The notes beneath the pieces are model-generated. The model had not been told where the DNA came from. It made no database searches and saw only the letters and a program-made list of their open reading frames with translations. The translations under genes and the position numbers were made by a program. Positions 1-11,901 of a stretch of 64,000 nt of DNA are shown piece after piece. The first letter of the stretch is position 1; each line of letters begins with the position of its first letter. The stretch is from Ascidia mentula (taxonomy: Eukaryota > Chordata > Ascidiacea > Phlebobranchia > Ascidiidae): contig OX387204.1 of NCBI GenBank assembly GCA_947561715.1, positions 1,865,001 through 1,929,000 on the forward strand. Reading direction: 5' to 3'.

Positions 1-1796
1 CGATTTTTTATAATATGTGCTGATCAGTTATATATAGTGCGAAAACAGCTATAGAGTTTACAAATCACAACAGCAGAAAAGGAATATCATATTAAAATCA
101 TGAAAGCTATTTGACGAAAGAAAACTTACGCTGGTTTCAAGCGCTAAGTAACCTGCATTTCCTTGCTCTGTTAGGGCTCTTCTGCTAAAAAAAACCTTTA
201 TATAGATTTAAAGCATTATGCCTTCGGCACCAACCTGTTCAAACTCTTGTTAAGTCCCGAAAATACACTTCAATGCACTTGCATGGAAGTTTTGTACACT
301 AAAGGCCAACATTAAAATCTGCCTTCTAATAACGATACTTAACAAACCTCATGTTTAAAATATTTGCCAACTTGACCTCCAAACCCCTCTGTTACGTCAT
401 TTGCAACCAACGCGTGAAGCCGAACGACAGTTTTTGAGGTCATAATACTGAATATTTTTACCAGATGTTACATAAATCCAAAAGAGAAAATTGGCCTCAA
501 AATCAACATTGCAGCTTTGCACAGCAATGCCCAACGTCACAATGAAGCATTAGAACGAGGAATTTCCTCCAGAGCATATGGCGACAGCAGCGTTTATGGC
601 GCAACAAACAATAACAACGATTCCAAATCGGCATTAACACAAATATTGGAAAACACCACGGCGTGATATCAACGCTTTTTGGAAGTGTGCCAATTATTCA
701 CCTGTCAATTGTAAAATCAGGATGTTGAATCAATATAGGCCACTAAAAGCACGAATAAACACCAACACGTGCTTTCAAACGCGCAAGGTTTACAGTGTTT
801 TTAGTCCATTCCTAATGTAAAGGACATAATACAAAGCTGACTGCAAATAAGTTTGAAATACGAATTGCTGAAGTGTTTCATGCAACCGCACGACTGCAAA
901 CCCTGTTTTCGAAATATTACCTGCTTTCGTTTGCATCTCTGTAGGCGCCCTCACCAACCACTGCCAGCATCACAACTTGTTCCAAGGTTGAACTATTTGT
1001 TTTTGTCGATGCATCACCACAAACGTACACCACTATGTGTTGAAGTGTTAAAATCGAGGCAAAGACGATTAAAAGGAAAAAAATACCACAATGGGCCAAG
1101 GGCCAGCTTATAGACCAGCGGGAATCTTTGGCCAGAGCCATGGGGTTCCCGATGAGGTCACAATGACCACAATGACGTCACATTGCCGAGTCGCGCCCTC
1201 GTTCGAGCAAAGCGGTTCGGTTTGCAAACACCTCTCTGCGTGATTTTGTTTAATGTTGATCCAATAAGTTGGGACTATTGTTATAAGGTTAGAAAACCAG
1301 GTTTTGTGCTTCAACAAACAGATCATTATGACGCAATTATGCGTTTAACAGGTCGAATTGGTGACGTAATAATGAAATTTGTGTTTCAGAAATAAATATA
1401 ACTTGGTGCTGTACACGGGTTAGCTATGCAGACATAAGACGCAAATATTCATAGATTTTAACACCTGGAGAATGGGTGGAATCACAAAGCAATACTAGGT
1501 GTAAAATATTAATGCGAAAAACTCGAGCGAAAAATAAATTACCTGAATTTATCCCAAATGGAAGCAACAAGAAATTACGTGAAATAGACATATTTCATTT
1601 TTTTTGGTTTTTTAAGTAAAACATCTTATTATAACTTTAAACAACACTTACGTTTAGATTATAATACCTTAAACATGGGCGTATCCAGGGGGGAGGGGAG
1701 GTTCGTGAAATATTTTGGTTTGTTTTTATAGCTAAACAAACGCCACTGTATTTTTTGGTAAAAATTCGCCCAAATACCGCACCCTGCTTGCATTTG

Positions 1797-1880
1797 CCAT
1801 TGTTTCCAAACAGGGAGCATTGTTACCGAACACTTGGCATTGTTACCAAACATGTTGCATTGTTACGAAACAAGTGTCAT
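1797..1880. repeat. 20-bp minisatellite, about four units
   Basis: Successive units begin at about 1797, 1817, 1837 and 1857 and follow the pattern GCATTGTTACCAAACA plus four variable bases; a broken fifth start (TCATTTTTCG) follows. The three central units have exactly the same 20-bp spacing. It looks like an ordinary short tandem array. Confidence 0.85.
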
Positions 1881-2480
1881 TTTTCGTCAGTCTAAGGACG
1901 AAACGTTGCTTTTTAGTGGTCACGTTGTTATGATGGCAAGCGGTTCGCTTACGTGAAAGTCAATTAGTTTTGTTCTTAAACGCGTTGCCAATATTACGCA
2001 TGTTGAAAACAACTATTGGCGCTCGAATAGGTGCAAATAGGAATATAAGGCTACTGTTTGGAAAATAGTTTTTATTTGTTTGTTTTCTTGATAACGTAAA
2101 GCTCACATTTGATCCCTTTTGGTTACAAATATATTAAAGCCTTTCTTTGAAAGTAGTAGTAATAAAACTATGGCGCAAGCACTACTGCAAAAACTCACAT
2201 CGAGTGTTCCATAGCGTTACACAATTGCGCAAGCCAGGAAGCCACCGTTTTTGTGACGATTGGCGCGAACACTGGCGTTCGTATTTTGCGATTCTCGACC
2301 ACAATTAACCTTAGTTTACACCTGAAAATCGGGGAATTCCTTCTTTGAAAAATCCTGGATACGGCATTGCATATATATGTGCAAAACAGCTCGACTACAG
2401 TTCGGACATTGTTCCAAAGTTTACAATTTATCAACAGGTAAAAGTCAAACAAAATTGTTGTAACGATTATAAACAGGTAT

Positions 2481-2580
2481 AAAGTGATTCCTAGAACTGG
2501 CCTAGATTGCTGCTAAATCATAAACAATATCTTGGTTGGATGATTTAGCAGCAATCTAGGCCAGTCCTAAGAATCACTTT
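2481..2580. repeat. Long foldback hairpin (41-nt arms, 18-nt loop)
   Basis: The arm at 2481-2521 is the reverse complement of 2540-2580 except at two positions. The loop is 2522-2539. If the minus strand is transcribed, both differences become G.U wobbles and the stem is unbroken over 41 pairs; from the plus strand they are A.C mismatches. No coding potential. It could be a palindromic MITE, an inverted duplication or a precursor of small RNAs. Confidence 0.85.
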
Positions 2581-3557
2581 TTACAAGAATTTCAATGCTT
2601 TTATCCCAAAACCAACCCAAGTTGTCAGTGGGAATTCTATAATATTTATGAATAATTCTATATAAACAGGCATACAAACTATCAATATGTAATACAACCA
2701 TTAAACCACAGTAGAGCCTTTTAAGTATACGACAGCTCTTACAATGGCACCCATCAAAATTAAAAGCAAACCAGTCTCAACAGTTCCACATGCTTTAAAT
2801 ACAAACCATTTTTACCAAGCCTTCACTACAGACCTCACAACTAAACTGATTCTACCGAAGTTACCCGGCGTCCTTAAAAAGCCGCTTGATTGTTGCGGCA
2901 TAAACGTCAATTGCTACGTAACAAGCGGTGCCGGCGGCCGGCCTAAACACCCCGCCTGCACGGAATGATTGCAAGCCGCATCAAATCACAACTTGCAATG
3001 TCATTGTGTAAGCGTCTCGGACCGTAGTAGTCGTGATGGACAGCCGAAAGCGTTACAGCGAAAATAAACATAGCGCCTCATTACCTCGACCGCATTGACG
3101 TAATAATTCTGAAATATTTTAATCGACACTGGGGGCGCTCGCTCGCCTTCAACTTTAACACGCAAGCGACAGATTTGGAATAACAGCGCGGCGGTTTCCT
3201 TGCATCTGAGAGACTGCTGGCTGCACTGTGCAGGTGTATGCAATTCCGCACGTTGCCATATGCGGCGCAGTAAGAAAATTGCACTTTCATCATCCAACCA
3301 TTGGAGAGCTTTAGGATGATTACACTGGCGTTCTACGTGGTTTGCAGATGCTTGCACGAATCTGTGCTGCAATCCTAATTTTAGGAGGCAATAATTAATT
3401 TACGCAAAAAATATCGTCATCAACTTTAATGAAATTTTAAGATGCTGCATTTTTTATGGTTGTTGTTAAACATTGTACAAGTTTATGGGTGATGTTTATT
3501 GAAACGAAGTGCGTCACCTTGTGATCAATAATTGCAATAAAATGAACAGCGCAAACA

Positions 3558-3563
3558 TTTATT
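3558..3563 (-). terminator. Poly(A) signal AATAAA, probably of the Reeler gene
   Basis: AATAAA on the minus strand about 260 bp downstream of the Reeler gene stop codon. A second TTTATT (plus-strand reading) lies near 3497. Confidence 0.45.
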
Positions 3564-3825
3564 TGTGATACGGAAAAGCAATGTTATAATGTCCAATCAT
3601 GCATTTATACATGCAATCGTCAATTCAAACACACAAGCTGATTTCATTATAAACGTACAAAAGTCTTCGTTTTTAACGCAGTTGGAAAAAAAGCAATTGT
3701 GACATGGCAAGAAGGGTCTGTTTCGTCATCAAGGGAATAGTAAACAAGGTTGACCAAGGGTGAAGCAGCACCAAAACATTACAATTACGCTGCCAAAGGT
3801 TCCAGATAGACGTTATATTTGACGT

Positions 3826-5298
3826 CTAATGAACTGATGGGCTTAAACGCAATGTGAGAAGTTGATATTGCTCTTCTGTATCTTCCGAATCCGAATCCGT
3901 GTAAAGGCGATTATCCGATCCACGGACTGTCGCTCTGAAAATGAGTATGACACAGTTTATAGTTCGTTCGGTCAAGTACCCATATTAAACACATGCTTGA
4001 ACCCAGACTTGTATTTTATATTTGGGTAGTTTTTGATTAGTTATGAATTTTATTAGAAACCAGCTTTTTTATTACTTTTTAAAAGATAAAGATTTTATAT
4101 TTTTACGCGCTAAATATAAAACAAAAAGGTAATCTGTGTCGTTGTTGTTGCTTTCGGTGTGGTACAAAAACGAACAAATAAATTATAAATTACATCATTC
4201 TTACCTTAAAGTTACATCTCCGCACGTGGGCGCTACCCACTTTCCGAAACCGGCTTTAACGACACGCCTTCCAGTGTTCAAAATCAAAGGTTCGGTGCAA
4301 CCGTTGGGTGGCGTAGCTGTTTTATTCTTTATCGTACGTGGCGTCTTGAACACCCCCAAACCTCCACATTCCTCCGTGATCGAACCGCCACTTTCGAGTG
4401 TGACGTAGAAACCAGTCATGCGAATCTTCTTTCCTCGGCGCTTGTGCATCCTCACGGTAACTGCGAAAACATTTTTCGATTTATTTTTCTCTGCGAATTA
4501 ATGCGAGGATTGTAGTCCACGGAAGTCAATCGTTAACGTTGATGCGTTGCAGAAATACACAACGTGGATTATCGGAATTTTGTATTTTCGTTTCTGTTGT
4601 TTCTTGTATTTTCGCTTCTATTGTTAAAATGCAAGTTTACGGTATAAGTAATGAAGGCGAACCGAGTAATGTTCGTTGTCATTTGCAGCTTTGACGGGGG
4701 CGTCTTTATACTGTTAAAATCCACAAATTGACCTCTCGACGCCTGGACAACTTTGAAATGAGTTTATATGTTTAAAACGATACATTGGAGCTAATTTGTG
4801 CGGGGCGATGGCAGGTAGTAGATACAACAACGAAGCGAAGGACGTTATCCGATTAAAAACTTTTCGTTAGACAAACCTGAGTGTTTCTTGCCCGGCTTGT
4901 AACGACCTTCGGAATCCAAACCCTTGACGAGCAACTTGAAGTAGGGTTGTGTGAAGTTCACCCGACCTGCAAGAATCCAGTTATCGGCCTCTTTGTAATT
5001 CCACAGTGGAATTTGGCAATTTGAAGGTGGGTTCGGGTTGGGGGCGTTGAGTAACCGTCTTGATCCTTTGAAAATAATTTCGATCATGAAAATTGCCAAA
5101 AAATGGCAGGAAATCCAACAAAATAAAGTCTGACAGCAATGTTAAATAAACGACAATGAAGAATTAACAAAAACTTTCAATTAATTTCAAAACACAGACA
5201 CAAGTGATGTCAATTTATAGTTTGATAGACTTACTCTTTGCCGACTCAGAGACGGAGAAGATCGCCAACAGAATCAAGAAACAGGTAATCAACTTCAT
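3826..5298 (-). CDS. Secreted Reeler-domain protein, 4 exons, 205 aa
   Basis: Exons (minus strand): 5298-5235, 5065-4877, 4460-4205, 3934-3826; phases agree at all junctions and the total is 618 nt. The protein opens with a clear signal peptide (MKLITCFLILLAIFSVSESA). The middle and C-terminal parts follow the Reeler pattern: YKPG and VTVRM near the start of the fold, a GFYVTLE strand, then WVAPTCGDVTLRATV and a final YTDSDS. Reeler domains occur in secreted or membrane proteins of innate immunity and matrix (reelin, spondin-1, insect Hdd11/Noduler-like proteins, ferric-chelate-reductase-like proteins). Nothing follows the domain, so this resembles the small secreted single-domain type. The N-terminal stretch before YKPG (exon 2) is not recognised. 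Ligand and role are unknown. The domain call is from motif memory; exon structure is firmer than function. Confidence 0.75.
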
Positions 5299-6671
5299 TT
5301 TCCTATATTTATCGAAACAAATCTATGTGCTTTTTCAACTGCACACAAATAAATATAGTTTCACGGAAATGATATACAAACGAGAACGATTTAAACCCAG
5401 CACGAGGTCAATAAACGAACAATCGTTAAAATTAACGAAACTGCGAAAGTTTTATTCATTCGCGCGATTCTTTCCGCAGACGCAACGACCGAATGAGGTT
5501 GCAGCTCATATCGCATCGATCTTATAGTGACGATTGCGATTCCAGCGCCTGAGGGTAAATCTTGGGTTCCTCAAACCGTAGTGTCAGCTCGCATATGAAA
5601 AGGTTATCACTGACGCATGCGATGAGTCCACGAACGTTTTGACAACAACAACCTTGGTTGAAAGTTTAAGGATTGGGTTGACGTATTGAAAAACTCTGAG
5701 TTACAAAAAACGTAATTAAACTTGAAAATTTTGTCTGGGTTTCATTTGGATTAAATAAAACTGACAAGACGTTTAATTTGGGAGGTATGGCCAGAGAAAA
5801 TATTGAAATGCTAAAACCTTTTTTAAATTTTGTTCTTGTTTTCAAAAGATTTATTTGAATATCGAGTAAAATACAAATTACGCTGCGTGATTCCATTTAG
5901 TCACAACAACGGTCATATATACTGGCTTAACCATTAGGCAAAACGTTAGTAAATTTTAAGGTTCCACAATTCATTGCATAAACCCCACATCGCGTGCTCT
6001 AATTGCATAGACGTACATTTAATTTACGTTTGATAGTTCTAACTGCATAAACGTTCAAGTCGCACAAACCTCGACCAAAGGCTGCCAATGCCAGAAGCCA
6101 TAACAAGATGGTGAAAATGTACAAAACAGGAGAACCAACCAATTTTCCCCATTCGGTTATTTTGTTTCTCACAGCGCTAAACGCTGATTTCCATTTATTA
6201 ATTTTATTTCTATGAAGTTAACCTTCGGCGAAAGGTCGCAAATGTCGGTGGTTTGGGCTAAGCGAAAAGTAGATTTTGCCTTCAGCGAAGACTTTTAAAA
6301 CGTTGCATTGGACGCAACTTGTTACAACGCTCGGTGGCTTCTGGCATGTCAACTTCAAGTGCGATTCTCGCGTAACAACACCGCGCTAAGCACCGTAATT
6401 TCGAGATCAGAAATGGAAAGTTTAAATGTAGAACGTGCCGCAATGAACTATAAATAGTCGCGCAGGCCACCTGGACAAGTGGAGCGTCCAGTTATCAAGA
6501 TTTTTCACCCGCTTTAAATTTACCAACCATGCGATCAAAGCTCGAGAACTTGCAATGTTCTCGCGCGCTTGTCAACTTTGGAGAACTACAAGTTGCAATT
6601 ATTGAGTTGTTTCGTTATTTACTAGCTCCGATGCTACGAAAAACCTGGTGGCTCCATTGGTCAACGAAGCC

Positions 6672-6746
6672 AGTAGTTCTCAAACGTTTTGTCCTTTGAT
6701 GACGCCAGAGTGGTCGCGAACCCCCTTTAGGTTTATCATTCAGGTA
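6672..6746. repeat. Fragment of hAT-like nonautonomous element
   Basis: The run TAGTTCTCAAACGTTTTGTC, then TGATGACGCCAGAGT and CCCCTTTAGGTTT, closely parallels 19113-19190 inside the transporter gene. The opening 'GGTTCTCAACCTTTT' style is typical of hAT-type MITE ends. Only one end is seen here. Confidence 0.55.
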
Positions 6747-8980
6747 AATTACAAAGATTCAATTAAAGAACGAATTTTCTCCGGTTATTCAACATCTTCG
6801 TTGATAATTTTATGAAAACAAACTAATTTCCATCTAGATAACGGATATTGGATGTGTTTGTATATTTGGAAACAAATATGTGGTCTGCGTTTTCCAAATC
6901 AACTCATGTTGTTTGGGTCGGCCCGTGCAAGATGCCTTCGATAAAAAACGGGCTTTTCGTAATTTAAATGTAGTAACGGCCAATATCATACAAAACCTGT
7001 ATGCAAGATGACAATACACTTCCCATATTCGCATACTTTTTATTTTTAAATTTGCGACAATAAAGATATATTGTGTGTCGTCTGTCGGCTTTGGGGGTTG
7101 GCAGTTTTCCTAAATTTCGAGTTCCTTGCCCGTTGAACCAGTTGTATAATAATCGAACTATTTCGTGCTGTAATTTTGTTCGCAAACACTAGACATCCTC
7201 ACAAACCGAACATAATGTTTCGACAATTTAAATCTTTTAAATTATCTTTGCATAAACGAACAATCCACTAAATGCATGGATTAAGATGGAAAAAATACAC
7301 TTTAAATAAACTGCCACTCAATAAAAGGTTGAGGGCAACGGTAGATAGGGCATTTCAGCGTTGTCCGCAAAATTGCCAAGCATAGCCAGCACCACAGAGC
7401 CAAGGAGTTAGGAGCAGATGATTAGTTGTGTGGTATCCCCCGTCTGTTTTCAATTGGCGCTTTTAGCGTCTGTCATTTAAAGGAAAAGTGCAATTCCGGA
7501 GCAAACCTACTCGGTGATTTTGTCGTACGGCGGTGCAGCGCAGAGACTGGCACAAGAATAAGCACATTCCAATATACAATTGTGGCTTCCTACAACGACA
7601 CAATGACGATTATTACGCACAATGCTTTGAAGTGGGAAGCGCTAGTCCTGCGAAACATCGCGACATAACAAGATTTCATTGGAGTTTCGGGAAAATGTTG
7701 TACAACGTGTGTCGGTTGATCCGAAGAAGACGCGTGGTTTTAGCCACGTACGTAACAAAGTATTTGAGACCGCGTAAAAATCAGGAACATAATTGCTTTC
7801 TGAGGTAAATTACAGTTGTAACATCAGATGTCTAAATAGTTCAAAAAAAATTAAACATTTTCAAAAGCAAAATTATGACTAAAGAAATTTGTTTGTAAGC
7901 TTAAAACTTATACACATCTGCCGGTTGAGGCGAAGTTTCGTGGCAATAAAATACCAATGACCAACGCATGTTCATTAAAATCAAAAACAAATTTTGTGTC
8001 TCCGAACAGGTTGGTAAACAAGCTGTGTGACGAGATGTTTTCAAGAAATTTGACATAGTTTGGAAATTGAATTTAAACGTTTTCCGCGAAGAGACACGAA
8101 GGAATCCGCATAATCCATGGGCGACCTCCGCGGGGCCACGTGGGAGGCCGACCTTGAGCGGTCGACGCAGTTTGAAGGTCAAGTCGAAGTAAGTTCACGT
8201 TTGCGGACAACGAGCCCGATATGGAAGTTTCAAGAGTCAATAACCCGACCACCGAAAGTTGAAGTCAAGTGCGAAAATATAACGATGCCTGGCAACAATA
8301 CTTAAAGTATTTATATCGTACAAACAAACAAGCGTGCACGTTGGATGCAAATGAATAAAAAATATTGCCATTCAGTTGTTATGCTGCGGGAACATGTCAG
8401 AAATGGGTGACGTAAAAGTGTTTAGTTTATTTGCATCCAACGAGTCGGTATGTTTTTATGTGAATGTTTGATCACATTTTCAGCGAAAAACCAAAAAAAA
8501 ACTGGAAATTTTATTTGCATAACAGTCCAGAAAATAATTGACTTTAAATTTTCCGGCACAACGAAGTTTAACTTTAATGAGGCAAAAAGCTGACATGCGC
8601 AAGCGGACAGCATGTAATAAGTATAAATACATGCTGCTGTTGCAAAACTTTAAGTATATGACAATTGAATTCGTCGTAGGTGTTGGTTTCTATCATCACG
8701 AAATAATTCCTATCCAGCTGGTTACATCGTTATAACGATTGACACAAATAAGCGGGACAAATGAAAATGGAATGACAATGGCTACATTCGAAAATAAGTC
8801 GACTCATTGTCGATAACAAAGGAACGTTAAACGTCCAATAAACAGTCAAATCATTGGGCATTGTGACGTAAATTTAGGAATCCGAGGTATGTCGATCCTA
8901 TCGGTTTGAAATTAAAAGCAAACGCACACAAGCATAAGGAATGTGCCTGCTAGTGTGAAAGCTAGCACAGTGCCACTCAA

Positions 8981-9041
8981 CAGCTGCACTGATGAGACCT
9001 TACAGGTCGAAACAGTGCGTGTACACACCCTGTCTGCAGCT
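8981..9041 (+). ncRNA. Type I hammerhead ribozyme, apparently intact
   Basis: All conserved parts are present in order. Stem I 5' strand AGCTGCA (8982-8988); core CTGATGA (8989-8995); stem II GACC-TTACA-GGTC (8996-9008); GAAA (9009-9012); stem III built from CAG (9013-9015) and CTG (9030-9032) with an inner GTG/CAC helix; cleavage triplet GTC (9032-9034); stem I 3' strand TGCAGCT (9035-9041), a perfect 7-bp complement of the 5' strand. Predicted cut is after 9034. Just upstream is a small hairpin, TGCTAG (8948-8953) with CTAGCA (8962-8967). Related copies with the same upstream flank lie in introns at 17.2 kb and 28.0 kb, so it belongs to a dispersed repeat. It is not inside any recognised gene. 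Confidence 0.85.
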
Positions 9042-10249
9042 TTGCAATATTATGGCTTTTTTTTGCATATAAGGAATGTATTTGTAGAATAATCTTTGTG
9101 TAAGAAGATTTTTATTTTGATGCTTAATCCTTTTTTGCAGGAAGTGATTATACCTTGGTTTGGTATATATATTAGACAGTCATGAACGCCGTTCTGGTAA
9201 AATATTTCTTGAATTCAACAGAATTCAACTAATGGTGTTTCCCAAATACTTATGAGAAACTCAAATTTATTTGCTTATTAAGGAAATCTTAACAATAGTT
9301 TCTTTTTCGTGTAAATTCAAAGTATTTTTTTACTTTCGCTACTGGTTTTACCTCAACGTTCAATTTTGCGTTCGGAATGGCGTCATTTCCAAGGAATACT
9401 GAACCCGAATACCAACAACTATTTGGGATAAACAAGTATCACCATCAAATGTATAACTGGCGATGCATTTAAACCTAAAAAAATCACAAATTGCCGCATT
9501 TGGCATTGGGGGCGTACTCTATACAATACTTGTGATTGCGCTTAATTGAGACGGTTTTATAAATATAAATTTTCTATAAAAACACACGTTTTATTAAATC
9601 TTCCTGTTATAGAATGTTGCTGCACATTTGCGGTTATGACGTCACTGAGAGTTCGGATCGGGTCATATATTTTGATAACGCGCGATTTTCTCGTTCATAT
9701 TTGGAAGTCGGCAGACAGTTTTCATTTTGGAGATCAAATGAGGACAATACAGCAGTTGTACAAACCTGATGTAATGTGTATGTTATATTGGAACTGTAGT
9801 GCGCAATTTCGTTTGGACAGGTTGTAATTAAAAACCGGAACGAGTGGTTTTCAAAACACCAAAACATTCGTTTCAACTGCAATTACAACCGAAGATACTT
9901 CTGTGTTCATTTTCGTTGTAGCCCGCGAGAATCTGGTCCTTCGCAAGACTTACAGTAGTGCAGGTACATTAGTTTGGTCCAAATGTGTGTTTTCGGCGTT
10001 AATTAGCAATTTTAACAATTCTGGAAGAGCGTTTCCCAGAGTGGGTTCAAATACTAATGGTTACATGAGCTACTATCTAGTTTTCAGCAAACACTGGTGA
10101 GCATGAACAAACGCACAAACCAAACGAAAACAAATCCCTTGAAATTTTAAGAGTTTCTTGTCATCTTAAACAACCCTTGCAGGGTTCGGCGGACAAAAAA
10201 GTCAGGGCAACACTGCTGCAGAACCTTCAATCTTGTTCACTTCATTGCC

Positions 10250-10740
10250 GTCGTCACACCTGCTCATGATATGTCACATACAGCCGGGGGTGAAATTCGT
10301 GGACGGCGACGTCAAGTTCGAGCGTCGGTACACGAAGAATGTGGCGCAATACCATAGGGATGGAGGGGTTGGAGTCGTATCGCGTGCTCCGGGGATCGTT
10401 GACAAACAGGTCATTCAGAAAGGCGCAACCAGGCACCAACGACGCAAACCTCTTCAGATAATTACCGGATGAGAAGTTGCGAAGGCGTGAATCGTGTAGA
10501 CAATACATGGGTCGTGTGTATAGCAGCGTCTCTCGTGCGGTGGTCGCGCTGTCGAAGCTGCCGCCATATTGTGAAGTCAGCTATGATTCACGCCGTGTTC
10601 GTCGAACGATAACATATCGTTATTCACCCTCCCACGGCAAAACCAAATGTCGAGGGCATCGTTCACCCGCAGGAACCACATGAGAAACGCAACCTTTCCA
10701 ATGAGGCGGTTCAACCAGAGTTAAGGCCAACATTTTCGTG
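10250..10740 (-). other. CpG-rich island with unassigned coding-like frame
   Basis: The minus strand is open from about 10508 to 10257 (84 codons), with protein-like composition containing VPGCAFLNDLF and LRHILRVPTLELDVAVHEF, and a possible donor after TYHEQ. A second short frame upstream (10725-10612) starts with ATG and reads MLALTLVEPPHWKGC. The plus strand is also open here, and no splice chain or start could be settled. It may be part of an unrecognised gene or a CpG-rich promoter. Confidence 0.2.
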
Positions 10741-11901
10741 TGTTTGTGACAGAAACGGAAAAACGCAGCAGCAGTGACGCAATTTTTATTGTTAACTTCC
10801 GGTGTTAATTAAAATTCACTCTTCACGTTGTGGTTTTTTACCAGTGACAAATTGTTCAACTTGCTCAGTTTACAAAATTACTGCCCACTGAAGAGTATTA
10901 AATTATTTAAATTCCATAAATACCTTCAGATGGCCACAAAGATCCTTAAGGAACAAAGTAAAAACGATGGCCGAGAACTGAATCCTTTTTTTCCACTCAG
11001 CGTACTGGAACCACTGAAAGACAGAGTAAGAAAAATATACACGATGGAATTTAGCAACAAGATTTATGTCGACGAGTTAAGGTGTAGAAAGTTTCACAGT
11101 TCATCAACCTCAGCTTCCATCACAGTTTCACATTTTCTTGCACGCAGTTTCAAAAACACGGGAAGGTAAAATCACGGTGACTTGAAGATTTTCTTGACAA
11201 TTTTGAGCAAAGAGAAAGTAAAATAGTGGAAAACTTTTCAGCAAAAATAACCGCAACCAAGAACAACGCAAAACAAATAAACTTTAAGCGTTGATGGAAA
11301 ACAAAAAAAAGAATGAAGAAATTGTTTATGAGACTATTAAAAACGAAATTAGTTCATTATTGTCAAAACAGTAGCCCACAGCGAAAGTGCACAAGAATTA
11401 TTTTCCGAGCGTGTAATTGGCTGTTGCAATTATAGGCAGAGTTTCGATGCATAGGAATTAAAATGGCCGATTCACTATTGTAGGCAGCCAATAAGCAATT
11501 AAGTGCTACGTTTCTAAACAAAATAATGGAACAACATGAGCACTGTGGAATACATCGCTGGAACTTTTTCACATGCGATACAAACGTGATTTCAGGCATC
11601 ATTCACCAACAGAAAAGAACAAAAAGGTTTGTCATTAGATACAGGGAAACACGAATACCGGGCGACTGCCAAGTTGGGCACGGCATTATTTGAAAAATTC
11701 TGTCACATTCAAAACATGTTCAGCATGTACACTGTTTTTTAAAGTGCTTTAAATTTCTTAAAGTGCAAAAAGTATCGTTTTCGAAACAGTATTACTTGTA
11801 CAGGTTGTGGCACGCGACCGGGTAGTGTAAAATAATTTGGCACGCATCGTCGTTCAGGTCGTGCGCCCCTACATTGTATAATAACATCAACGATCAGAAA
11901 G

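Larger units (their letters stand above)
1..3825. other. Intergenic region, no gene recognised
   Basis: No chain of exons with matching splice signals and protein-like composition was found on either strand. Open frames here are short and look random. The stretch holds a 20-bp minisatellite near 1.8 kb, a long foldback hairpin at about 2.5 kb and, towards 3.6 kb, the likely 3' end of the Reeler gene that reads leftward. Confidence 0.6.
5299..11901. other. Intergenic region with no confident gene
   Basis: About 6.6 kb between the Reeler gene (start near 5.3 kb) and the 3' end of the F-box/WD40 gene. No convincing exon chain was found. It contains a hAT-like fragment near 6.7 kb, an intact hammerhead ribozyme motif at 9.0 kb and a CpG-rich island at 10.2-10.7 kb with a coding-looking frame. 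A possible isolated exon on + (8117-8189, ending in a good GTAAGT donor) could not be connected to anything. Confidence 0.5.

Noticed and set aside
1150..1190. Cluster of TGAGGTCA and TGACGTCA words resembling CRE or nuclear-receptor sites
   Set aside because: No gene or transcription start nearby; short motifs occur by chance.
8117..8305. Plus-strand frame MGDLRGATWEADLERS with GTAAGT donor
   Set aside because: Isolated, in GC-rich sequence open in several frames; no second exon.
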